Positions 7,601 to 16,891 of a stretch of 64,000 bases of DNA are shown piece by piece. Both the position numbers and the translations under genes were made by a program. The stretch spans positions 3,336-67,335 of the forward strand of contig JAXHVA010000012.1 of the NCBI GenBank assembly GCA_034189035.1, given 5' to 3'. The notes below the pieces were generated by a model. The model had not been told where the DNA came from. It worked only from the letters and a program-made list of their open reading frames with translations, and made no database searches. The DNA is from JAUXFK01 sp034189035 (GTDB lineage: Bacteria; Desulfobacterota; UBA8473). Each line of letters starts with the position of its first letter. Within the stretch, counting starts at the first letter, position 1.

Positions 7601-10151
7601 TCAGGTTATTAAATAACGGTCTCGTAACCTCGCGCAATTATTTACGGTCGTCCTCTTGTACTTGTAGTTGCCTTCTTTGTCAAGGGAGAGCCAGCCGTCG
7701 GAAAAAGACACAAAGGTCATTAATAGTTCGGCAGTGTCAGGGCCCCAGGTCACGGCAGTATTATCAGCACTTGCAGTCAATACAAGGTCACCTTAGGGAG
7801 AAAGTACCGCGGAATTGACAGGTGCGGTCTGACCGATTTGTAAATACGGTATCGGCTCTAAAGGGAGTGGCTGAATTCCGGTGGCCAAAGAAGCGACATC
7901 AGGGGCAGTTACACCAATCATGACCGCCCCCTGCCAGTCTGCATTTTCTAATGTTGCTTTTGCAAATCGTGCGCCATGGCAGTCGGCCTTTTTGAATGAA
8001 GCCCCAGTGCAGTTGCTTTTTACAAAAACAGCTGCACAGAGATCAGCATTGTTAAAAACACCGTCTGAGAAGTCGGCTTCTCTTGCTTTCACATTTCCTA
8101 TAGCTGCCCCTGTAAAATCTGTGCGTCTGCAAAGTGCGTTTTCAAGTGTTGAATGGTTAAGCAGGGAATCTGAAAAGTTTGCCCCCATTGCCCGTATCAT
8201 GGAAAGATCGCTCTCTTCGATCACTGCCCCCAAGGTCTGCACTTTCAAGCCATGCGCCCCTCAGGTTTGTTTCCCGTAACATAGCCCCGTGAAATTGGGC
8301 TGAATCCGGGATAAAGGATTTCATAAAATAAATCTGCGATACATTTGCCTTTTTTATCCGCCTTCATTTGCCTGAACTGATAACCTGCGTGGAAATAGGC
8401 CTGAAAAAGGGCTTTTTCACACTTGTCTGACGCCTGTATGGGGCCGCAAGAATTTCTCAGATGTGGTTCTTTAAGGTCTCCTGGTTACAGGATCCGTCCC
8501 TACTCTTTCCGTCTTGCCCGTATTCAACCAGGTCACAGAAAAATGCAGCGCATTCAGGGGTGATGGGTGTGGTATCCAAAGCATCAGCCAGTTCCAAGGG
8601 GCCCTTTTTAAGGGAAGAGAGTATATGGCGGCTGTAGAAAAACTCTCTGAAACTTTTGTGGAAAAAACTGTAAAATCCCTCTCTGGTCCTGATCAGAAAA
8701 ACCGAAGTCCTCAGCTCTACCTCCACTCTATCCGGGTCTATTCCCGCGAGCATGCCCGGTTCCATTCTTTCCAAAACAGAAATCAACTCCCGGTGATAGA
8801 TCCGGTGGAGGGACCGCCCTCACAGATCAAAGGCAAGGTGTTCAAGAAATTTTTTACGCAATGAAGCGCTGGTCTGAGGGAACTCCTCGCTTCTGTCCTC
8901 CAGCCAACGGATGGTGTAAATATGCTAGAGCCCGGCCGGTGTGACACTGCTCTTTGAATGGATCAGATCGGGCAGGGAGTTGACAATCATCTCAAGGAGA
9001 ACGGGTCTTGGAGCGAAACTGAGCAGATCATAGGTATCCTGGATAAATTTTTCCGCCTGTATTGCCTGGGATTTTGACAGGTGCCGGCTGAGAAAGATCC
9101 TGATCTGCTCTTAGCTCATCGATAACCCCATCAAAGGCCCGGACAACCCAGCTCAGCTCTGAATCCCGGCTGATAAGATCATCTCTGTTTGCCATACAGC
9201 ATGTCTTTCACATTCTGCTGGTCCTTGAAGAAATGGGTACGGCAGGTGATCAGAATCCGGTTCCCTGTTTTATTGCCTGACTGGGAAAGGGGTTTTAAAC
9301 GCTGCCGGAAATGGCTTTCAATACTTCTCCCTGCCGTGGCGGTCAACATCTCGACAAAAGCATCGAGGAGAAGGACAACCCGGCCGGAAGAAAGAAGGTG
9401 GAGCAGGATGTCCGGGTTTCCGTTCCACTCCACCCTGGCCCTGGGTACTCCTGAAGAAGCATCTCAAGGGAGATGGCATTGGGAAACTCCTTAAGATCAA
9501 CGGCAATGGGAATGGGCATATGAGGATCATCCGCATGCTTTACCAGCTCATATGTAAAACGCCTGATGAGGTCTTGCCTGTACAGAAGTCCCCAAGGAGC
9601 AGCCGGAGTTTACTCCCTGTGCCTGCGGCCCATTCTTTGGCATGGGTCAGCAGGTCGGTTCCATGCTTTTCCGGTGCTTTCTCAAGGAGTACTCGCTGGT
9701 CCATATAGGTCCGGGCAAGGTCGCTTACCTCAAATTCCTGCTTGAGCTTTGCCAGATAAGGGCCAAAGTCAAACAGCCGCTGCTCAAGTTCTTCCGGCGT
9801 AAAGATGATGAGTATTTGGTTTGCTTTTGTAAATGTCAGTGCAGCAGGAGAGAATGATTTTGCAACCACAATACCTTCCGCGTGCATGGCTTTTGCCTGG
9901 TCTCCATTCAGCCAGACAGCAAGCTTTTCCAGTATGTTTTTGGCAACCGGCTTTTTATGGTCCTTATATTCCACAAAAAAGCAGTCCGCCTTCAGGCCTG
10001 ATTCCTGTCGTGCAATAAGGTCTACCTTATTTCCGTCCACATATTGTTCTGCTTCAACCCGATAGCCCAATAGGGTCAACAGCTTTGCTACGCGGTTTTC
10101 AAATGTTTTGCCTTTTTCATGGCGGATATCTCTTCTGCCCGGGTCAGTCAT
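7601..10151 (-). pseudogene. Decayed endonuclease-NACHT-pentapeptide-WD40 protein gene
   Basis: The pieces read in order on the minus strand. (1) A Mrr-like PD-(D/E)xK nuclease domain: KTFENRVAKLLTLLGY, then NKVDLIA (Asp) and FFVEYK (Glu-x-Lys), about 10115-9960. (2) A NACHT NTPase: Walker A GDFCTGKTS near 9570, Walker B region VVLLLDAFVEML near 9390-9350 and sensor RILITCRTHFF near 9235. (3) A C-terminal helical region with SFFHKSFREFFYSRHI near 8650. (4) Pentapeptide-type repeats, 8300-7870. (5) A WD40 blade, DLVLTASADNTAVTW, near 7770. At least four frameshifts and several stops separate the pieces. Such architectures occur in bacterial NLR-type antiphage proteins. The WD40 part is probably shortened. 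The ATG at 10151 is one possible start; the frame is open further upstream into the ATPase-like segment. Confidence 0.72.
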
Positions 10152-11095
10152 CTCCAGATAAGCTGCATCTTCTGTTTCAATTTCTTCCCTGAGGCGTATC
10201 AGGTCGTCGAGAAATTCGTCTGTTTTCAGGGCGATCTTCATGTACGCAGCCGCAATTTCCGATTCACTGTCTTCAATGGCGAGCAGTTCTTCCTTGAAAA
10301 GAAGGCAGCTGTCAAAAGGAATTTCCACCCGTGTCTCTATATCCATATTGTTTTGAAGGCTGGGAAACTCCTTGCCCCAGACTTCCCGTCTAACTGCACA
10401 CAGCTTTTCCTGGTCTTTTGGGACCGGTGAGATGACGATGAGGCGTCTGAGATCTGGGAGGGGGCCCTTGCGATCGCATATTTGCCGTCTGTACTCCGTT
10501 TGAGGGCCTTTTCTATCTGCAGAAGTCCGGATAAGTTCTGGCTTCCATAACTTCCCACCAGGATCAGGGTATGGGGTAGGATTACCGTCATGAGGCCGCC
10601 CAGCTCTGTGATACTTGTGAGCGCGTCTAAAAGAATGTGATCAAATTCACTGTTGTTGAAAAATGGTCAAGAATATCTCTGAACAGCTCAAGGCCCCGGT
10701 CAGGGTTGTCCACCAGGAAATCATGTCAGAGGATATCCTGATATAGCCCTGCACTGTCTTCCCTGCTTCCAAAGGCAGGCAGGATGTAGAAATTTCAATA
10801 TCCGAAACCGGCCTGATACGCTTGGACAGGTTATTTAGGGCGGTTGTGTCTGGATGGAATTTTTGGCTGCTGTTCTGCAGATCCACAAGCACTCAAGAAA
10901 TCCCCTTTTATGAGCCGGTGTTGGTTGCAAAGCAGGGATCACATGCATGCCTGGGGCTTCCACATCGAGGTCCCAAAGCAGGACTTTCCTTCCTTTTCGG
11001 GCAAGAATTGCGCCTGTATTTGCAAGAAGCATTGTCCGGCCCACGCCGCCCTTATAACTGTAAAATGTTGTAATGTGGGTCGTGTGTTTGTTCAT
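10152..11095 (-). pseudogene. Decayed KGGVGR-type (MinD/ParA-like) ATPase gene
   Basis: It starts at ATG 11095 with TTFYSYKGGVGRTMLLAN, the variant deviant-Walker motif that defines KGGVGR ATPases, followed by GRKVLLWDLDVEAPG. The reading frame is lost near 10890 and resumes in other frames as LVDLQNSSQKF, then ILPHTLILVGSYGSQNLSG and finally VEIPFDSCLLFKEELLAIED (around 10330-10280), which resembles the C-terminal region of such ATPases. In the family the protein often accompanies NACHT or effector proteins in conflict systems. Here it lies 33 bases after the winged-helix gene and runs in the same frame into the nuclease-NACHT part. Multiple frameshifts make it non-functional as written. Confidence 0.68.
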
Positions 11096-11128
11096 CCTGT
11101 TATGCTGCCTCTTCCTGTCGAAGACATC

Positions 11129-11731
11129 TCACCCATCGCCCGGTTGCAGGAGTTCGGGATGAGGTTTCCAGAGTGCATTCCGTGCTGTTTGCACCCGGGA
11201 AAATATCTTTTCCCGTCCCACCTTACGGGACTCTATAAGCTCTGAAGCCTCCATCATATTTAAGATACGGGTCAGATTGGCAGATTATAGATTGAGCTTT
11301 TCCCGGATATGTTTTCTGCTAACAGTTTCATTTTCGAGAATCAGGGCAAGAATATCTTCGACGTTTTTGCAGTTCATCAAGTGATCCGGCGCATTACTTT
11401 CAAGCGCTGCAACACGGCTTTCAAGGGTGTCAAGATAAGCAACCCATCTCGCTCCGTATGGTTTGCTCAGATTGTGAAGTTTTTTTATTCTTGACGGGTG
11501 GGTTGTCTTATCAAGATGTTCAGCAAAAGCCCGGAGTTCTTTGAGTGTATTTTCCCCACGTTTTGCCGTACGGATAAGTCTGGAAAGCCACTGCCTGTAT
11601 ATATAGTCCAGGACCTGGACCTGACGTTCTTCCCAGGTATCAGTATTCATGACAGTTTCGGTCAGATCATCAATGGGGACCGATTCCGCCAGACTTTCGG
11701 GGATGGAGTGAATAAGATCTATGCAGCTCAT
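11129..11731 (-). pseudogene. Winged-helix-type regulator with one internal stop
   Basis: A 200-codon frame interrupted only by TAA at 11285-11287. Before the stop it ends in a helix-turn-helix start (ETVSRKHIREKLNL); after it the same frame continues SANLTRILNMMEASELIES and RKVGREKIFSRV, completing a winged helix of MarR/ArsR flavour. Replacing the TAA by CAA restores a continuous protein, so a single C-to-T change probably killed it. The N-terminal two thirds is helical with no recognised domain. It lies between the nitrilase-like gene and the KGGVGR ATPase in what was an operon and may have been its regulator. Confidence 0.65.
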
Positions 11732-11761
11732 AGTAAACCTTTGTGAAGTGTTTTTATTATT

Positions 11762-12960
11762 CTATTCATTTTGTGAAATGATTTCATGGGTATTGGAATA
11801 GCAGACAAACCCATGATCACTGTCAGCAGCAGAAGGGGTCTGATTGGAGAATGCCGTGACCGTCCCGTGGGCGCGGTGCAGGGCTTGTGCACATCTTAAA
11901 TGGGCGCTGATATTACTCTTGTCTCCAAAGGCCGGAACAAGAAACCAGTGTGCGCCGATTTGTTCCCAAAGGTTACCAAAAGGGAATCCCTCTTCGCAGA
12001 AATCAAGACAGATCGGTATCCCGATAAGCCCGATCATCGTATCCAGAAGATCGATGTTGTTTCCTGTGGAAATTTTTTCATATTTGTTCCGGATACCTGC
12101 AGTTGTCAGCTTGCAATGGGTAAGAAACGGCTTGCCTGTGGGGCTGAACAATTCAGTATAGTTAAAATATTTTCCGTCAAATTCTTGGTGAAATGTTTCG
12201 GGCATATTGACAGTTCAGGGAAGACAACAATGTCTGCTTCGGCTTCACTTGCTTCATTGAGATATTTTTCAATCCCCTCTGTCAGCCCTTTGGCCAGAAA
12301 ATTAGGCTGGTGTTCTTCATCCCAATACGGGGTAATACCGTCCGAAAAGCCGCCGATATAGATATGAATCTCATCCTTTCCTGAGAACAGACTATCATCA
12401 AAACCGTTTATTGGGAGCTTTTTCACGGAAAGATTGATTCCTTTGATTTCCTGAGGGGTTATCCAGTGATAATGCAGATAGGTCAGGATATGACCTGTCT
12501 GTTGAGCGAGGATGATGTTCTTTTTGCCGCGCTTCTCCCGTCGCTGAATGATGTAAGTCTTGTCTTTCACCTTCAGTAATGGAGGAGGCGTGTCAGATTT
12601 GGCGCCGTTGTAAATATAAAGATATTCATCCAAGGCTTCAAGTATTGCCAATGGAAGTGTTATGAGGATGTTTCTTATTTTTAAAGGAGAATTCTCCATC
12701 AGGCGGGAGATGATATTCTCTTTAGCTTGTCTGTGCCGGTCATCATCATCCAGGGTTGCTTTTTGCGCCTCGTGGAAAAAAGGAATATCATCTCTCAAAA
12801 GCACCCACAAGGATACAAAGGCCGTATGCACATCGCTTGTCAGGAGGTTCAGGACAGTATTCATGCGTCTAATGTAACCTGTCATACCACAGCTGTTGGC
12901 CAGATTGGCACCCAACATACCAACTTGGCGCTTACCGGAACAGAATGGGAGCTTCAGCAT
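11762..12960 (-). pseudogene. Nitrilase-superfamily protein with N-terminal extension, frameshifted
   Basis: The first frame (12960-12106) has about 230 residues of unrecognised helical sequence, then IVVFPELS, which supplies the catalytic Glu of a carbon-nitrogen hydrolase. After a frameshift near 12200 the second frame (12205-11762) supplies FLTHCKLTTAG with the catalytic Lys and GIPICLDFCEEG with the nucleophilic Cys, then WEQIGAHWFLVPAFG. The whole E-K-C triad can therefore be reconstructed. Nitrilase-like domains hydrolyse amides or nitriles and appear as effector or maturation components in some conflict operons. The true start is uncertain because no strong ribosome binding site is seen. 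It heads the decayed operon that continues to 7601. Confidence 0.68.
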
Positions 12961-13100
12961 TGGGGGCTTACCCGATATGTTGTTTGATACGAAGCCCCAG
13001 GGTGATTTTTTTTTGACAATACCAAATCCCGATTCAAGGACTTTAAAACCAACATCAAATATACCTAGAACGTCTAGATTGTGTTTTGCTGAGGATATTT

Positions 13101-13161
13101 AAGGACGTTGTTTCTATTTATGATATTCACAGCCATAAAGTTGTTCTGCCCTCCTGATTGC
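13101..13161 (-). repeat. Dispersed ~60-bp repeat, copy C
   Basis: Read on the minus strand it runs from GCAATCAGGAGGGCAGAAC to ATAGAAACAACGTCC. It closely matches 3775-3834 and the minus strand of 1215-1270. It lies between the decayed conflict operon and the toxin-antitoxin pair, so it marks one edge of the accessory segment. Confidence 0.7.
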
Positions 13162-13206
13162 TTTGGAGTTTAAAGGGTCGTTGTTGAAAACTTTCACTTT
13201 TTCTGT

Positions 13207-13629
13207 TTACCTGAAGGGGTTTTCCACTATTATCCCGTTATATTCCTGACCGTCGCTGAGGTCTTCTGATATGAGTTTGCGGCACTCCGCATATTCCGCA
13301 GCTGCTAAGATGAGTGAATCCCAATACGAAATCCCATAGGCCTTGTGTGTCTCGATGGCATGCTTTACAAGAGAAAGATCAATTTCGACGACCGGCAGCA
13401 CACTCAGAATCTCAATGATCCTCATCGCCTCATCTGCCGACAATGGCTCTTTAATCCGCTGTGTGACCACAACAAAAAACTCCCCGAAAACTTGTGATGA
13501 CACTACAGCGTTTTCCTGGGTAATTCCTGATTTCAAGAGGGATCGGGCCTTTGCCAGTTTGTTTGGCTCATGCCTATCATAGGCATAGACAATAATATTT
13601 GAGTCGAGAAACACCTTGTTATCGCTCAT
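13207..13629 (-). CDS. PIN-domain toxin (VapC-like)
   Basis: A 140-residue PIN-domain protein. It begins KVFLDSNIIVYAYD (first acidic residue, DSN), contains VSSQVFGEFFVV (Glu) and GISYWDSLILAAA (Asp pattern of PIN nucleases). VapC toxins are magnesium-dependent RNases that cut tRNA or rRNA and are neutralised by the cognate antitoxin. The start at 13629 is preferred over an upstream ATG because it overlaps the antitoxin stop by 11 bases, a coupling typical of these pairs. All catalytic acidic residues appear present, so it is probably active. Confidence 0.85.
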   Translation of the reverse strand: MSDNKVFLDSNIIVYAYDRHEPNKLAKARSLLKSGITQENAVVSSQVFGEFFVVVTQRIKEPLSADEAMRIIEILSVLPVVEIDLSLVKHAIETHKAYGISYWDSLILAAAEYAECRKLISEDLSDGQEYNGIIVENPFR

Positions 13630-13852
13630 AAAGTTCCTCTCTCCTCCACTCTCTCTTTCCCATATCCCGGCTGAACTGTTCAAAGGACATCTCAAGTTCT
13701 TTCACTGTCTGCATCCTTTGTGCTGCATCACGTGCAGCCACAGAGGCTAAAAAATCCCTGACCATCTGAGTTAATGTTGTGTTCTTGTCAATGGCTATTT
13801 TGCGGACTTTCTTGATGATTTCATCATCAACACTAAGGGTTATGTTGGACAT
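13619..13852 (-). CDS. Ribbon-helix-helix antitoxin of the VapC-like toxin
   Basis: A 77-residue protein starting MSNITLSVDDEIIKKVRKIA, a short strand and helix pattern of CopG/RHH-like antitoxins, followed by DKNTTLTQMVRDFLASVA and a charged C-terminal arm that would bind the toxin. GAGGG precedes the ATG. It lies upstream of and overlaps the PIN toxin, forming a standard antitoxin-toxin operon that is expected to repress itself. Confidence 0.82.
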   Translation of the reverse strand: MSNITLSVDDEIIKKVRKIAIDKNTTLTQMVRDFLASVAARDAAQRMQTVKELEMSFEQFSRDMGKREWRREELYER

Positions 13853-14012
13853 CTTTCCCTCCTCTCTCAGTTTTTAGGTATAAAGACTATGCCACATTAA
13901 GTTTTACCCATATTATGGTTTACTTTCGGGCAACTGTCAAGGTGATTTTCTTTGAAGGAAAAAGGGGCGCAAATAAATATGAATGTCCCATATAAAAATT
14001 TAAAGTAATTTA

Positions 14013-16514
14013 TTAAACATTATCTTCATATTCTTGTTTTAGTTTTGTTTTTTTCTTTTCTTGTCGATAGATGGAAACCTGATATCCCACACATACAAAA
14101 AAGAGGAAGACCGTCAGAAGTGTCAGAATCTTAGAGACAAAGGAAAATACGATAATTAATCCAATCAGGACGATCGGTGTGATTATAGACCGGGCTGCCC
14201 TTTGAATCTTATTGTCGGAGCCTTTGTATAACTTGGCCAAATCTTCGGATCTCTCTTTTGACCATCCTAAAGCCTTTTTAAACCTTCTTCGATTGAGATA
14301 GAGTACCCAGATAATAAGAGCAATAAAGAGCCACTTTACAGATCTGACAATCCATAACTGTGTATAGGTTACGCGAAATGTAAGCGGATCTTCAGGCTTG
14401 ATGATCGTCTTTGCAAATCTATAGACCTGCCCTCCTGTCGGCACCTGTATCTGTATGGGCAATATGCCGGTTGCGGCTGTTTTGCTTGAGACAGGCGGAT
14501 GGGGCATTTCCTGTTTGGCAAGGCCCTCAAGACGACCGCCGAATTCAAGCTCTGCATCAACCTGGCTTGACAATTGCTCTTCCTGAAGCGGCAGGTTTCT
14601 GAATCTACTTTGATAGTCCTTGCCTTTATAAATACTCTTCAGCTTGTCCCTTCCTACTTTGTCGTACTTCATTTCCTCTGATATTGAAAGTTCCTTCATT
14701 GCCTTATCATCGTATTGTCTTTTTGCCTTTGTGAAGATGTTCAGTCCTCTGATCATCTCCTCTTTTTCCAATGTACTCTTAAAATAGATATAGGAATAGT
14801 CATTCGGGAGATAGACAGACCAAATCAACTGGCTTATAAGCAAATCAACAGCCGGCAGACTCGACTCCAGAAAACTCAATGGTGAGAATCGCTTCTTTAC
14901 CACACAAAAGATAATCTCAACAGGGAATGTATCGAGACGATTATCCACAGAACGGGATCGTATGAGCGGCACCAATAGCTTTCCCTTTGCATTCATTGAG
15001 GATTCAACCGGTTTATTGCCTACAAAGACGCTCCATATATCCGCTTTTTCAGGCAATTGAATCTCTAAAAACTGCTTTGCGCTGTTTCTTATTTGATAAA
15101 TCAAACGGTGTACAATCTTACCGTCTTCTGTAAAGAGTGTGACTGCGCTTCCTGAATTTATCGTGGCGATTGGTACTGCTATCTTTTCGTGTTTTTTAAT
15201 GTCAAGCGCCAGTGCATATGGATGCTTCAGGTATTTAAATCCCAGGATAAGCGGCTTGGCGGATTTATTATACAGTGCACGTGGAAGCTTTTGTACGACA
15301 ACCCTTTCTAACCCTTCAATCTCCGCTACAGTTACTTCAGCACTCGTGTTGAGTTCAATGCCGATAAATCCCCTTTCACGAACCGTATCGAGTACTCTTA
15401 TCCCGGAAAATGAAGTGATATTGCCCTCTTCTGTGAGTGTCTTCTCCGCTTTAATTCGAACCAAAACCGACCCTTTTTTGCTATACGTAAAAGGGACAAC
15501 AATTATCCGTTCGTCATCATTTGTAAGCTCCTGCCATTCTCCAACCCCCTCACCTTGTACTGTGAGCACATTCACATCTTTTGGAATCGAAAGCCGAATA
15601 CGATCAACCTCACTATGGAGGATGCTGTAATTGATATCCGAGTGTATCTTTAATGCATCGTCTTCAATAGAAATCAGATGGTGTGTTTCAGTGTAAAGCT
15701 TTGGCGGAATTTTCTCAGCGATTGTCACCCTCTTCCTCCATCGGACACTGATCATGCTATCCGGTGCTATCACCGCAGAAATAAAAGTATTGCCTCCCTT
15801 TACGCTTGTTAAAACCTGTTGCGCCTGCGGGATCTCAACATCAATATCCTTGAGCGGCATTTCAAGCCTTAAAAGCGTAATCGGTGTCTTCCGGATTGTG
15901 AGATCAAGCTTATGCGGGCCCTTTTTAAGTGATGATTTCAAAGAAAATCGAGTATCAATGGCATGTTCACCCGGTCTGGAAAGAACAACATGGTGATATC
16001 CATTTTCACTGACTACCAGTGCTTCTTTTCCATCGACCTTTACATCTTCCAAAGCAATGCCCTGAGACAGAAAAGGGACCTTTAAATAGGCATCCTTCTT
16101 GAGTACGTGAACAGAGAAGGTACCGATGAACGATGTGTTCTCTTGTTTCATCTTTCCCGAATAGATCGCCTTTGTAATCAAGTAATCAAATGGAGGTCTT
16201 ATATCCAAGCCCGGATGGGGCTTCATCTCAGATACGATTTTTTCGAACTGGGCTTTAGTGAGCACAACATTGCCTCCCTTTGATGTATGTGCCGGTGTGG
16301 TCTTTTTGCCTGTCTGCTCTAACAGCTTTTGAAACGTCTCTAAAGAGAGTACAATCTCATCCTCTGCAAGATGTATCAGCTTCTTAAATTCATCCCACGG
16401 AACAGTCAATTGACTTTTCTTATTTGCTCTCTCATCAGCAAAGCCTATGAAAAACAATCCGCTCAATACCAATAGCAAGACACTGAAGAAACATAAAAAA
16501 AACTTTCTTTTCAT
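14013..16514 (-). CDS. Large exported membrane-anchored protein, unknown function
   Basis: An 833-residue protein with a signal peptide or N-terminal anchor (residues 4-25, CFFSVLLLVLSGLFFIGF), a long beta-rich extracytoplasmic part of about 700 residues and three C-terminal hydrophobic segments (about 735-757, 785-805 and 806-822), ending in a lysine-rich cytoplasmic tail. The N-terminal part has two similar short motifs: WDEFKKLIHLAEDE with LSLETFQKLLEQ, and VVLTKAQFEKIVSEM. No enzyme motif is recognised. AGGAGGATAA precedes the ATG. It appears monocistronic. A role in envelope structure or polymer handling is conceivable but not supported. Confidence 0.75.
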   Translation of the reverse strand: MKRKFFLCFFSVLLLVLSGLFFIGFADERANKKSQLTVPWDEFKKLIHLAEDEIVLSLETFQKLLEQTGKKTTPAHTSKGGNVVLTKAQFEKIVSEMKPHPGLDIRPPFDYLITKAIYSGKMKQENTSFIGTFSVHVLKKDAYLKVPFLSQGIALEDVKVDGKEALVVSENGYHHVVLSRPGEHAIDTRFSLKSSLKKGPHKLDLTIRKTPITLLRLEMPLKDIDVEIPQAQQVLTSVKGGNTFISAVIAPDSMISVRWRKRVTIAEKIPPKLYTETHHLISIEDDALKIHSDINYSILHSEVDRIRLSIPKDVNVLTVQGEGVGEWQELTNDDERIIVVPFTYSKKGSVLVRIKAEKTLTEEGNITSFSGIRVLDTVRERGFIGIELNTSAEVTVAEIEGLERVVVQKLPRALYNKSAKPLILGFKYLKHPYALALDIKKHEKIAVPIATINSGSAVTLFTEDGKIVHRLIYQIRNSAKQFLEIQLPEKADIWSVFVGNKPVESSMNAKGKLLVPLIRSRSVDNRLDTFPVEIIFCVVKKRFSPLSFLESSLPAVDLLISQLIWSVYLPNDYSYIYFKSTLEKEEMIRGLNIFTKAKRQYDDKAMKELSISEEMKYDKVGRDKLKSIYKGKDYQSRFRNLPLQEEQLSSQVDAELEFGGRLEGLAKQEMPHPPVSSKTAATGILPIQIQVPTGGQVYRFAKTIIKPEDPLTFRVTYTQLWIVRSVKWLFIALIIWVLYLNRRRFKKALGWSKERSEDLAKLYKGSDNKIQRAARSIITPIVLIGLIIVFSFVSKILTLLTVFLFFVCVGYQVSIYRQEKKKTKLKQEYEDNV

Positions 16515-16891
16515 AAAATTATCCTCCTATTTGTAGGGATGTATTCAATAAATAACTATATTTCCTGACTTTTTTACTCTTGTCAACATAATTTTAGGGT
16601 TGAGATGACTTTAAACCCAAAAAATTCCTCAAAAGGTCTCCCAAAGGGATTGTAAAAACCGTCGCTGCAGTAATAATTGGCTTGCAATAAGTGATCTGCA
16701 AAACTATGATGAAATCTATTGTATAGTTCCCCTCTTGCATATACACGCTTTAGAAAAAAGAGAGGGGATTGTATCAGTTTTGCACAGGTTATAATATGAC
16801 TGCCATTGCCGTGACAACTCAATATATATGCTCGTCAAGAAGCCTCTCAAACTACAGAAAACTCTATCCTGTCATAAGGAGGTGATAACTC
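16515..16891. other. Intergenic stretch before the CoA-transferase gene
   Basis: About 377 bases lying between divergent genes. It contains a 79-codon minus-strand frame that lacks a ribosome binding site and any family motif. AGGAGG at 16877-16882 is the ribosome binding site of the downstream gene. No clear promoter or operator was picked out. Confidence 0.5.

Noticed and set aside
16583..16822. 79-codon minus-strand frame upstream of the CoA-transferase
   Set aside because: No ribosome binding site, no family motif and it lies in a region expected to hold promoters.
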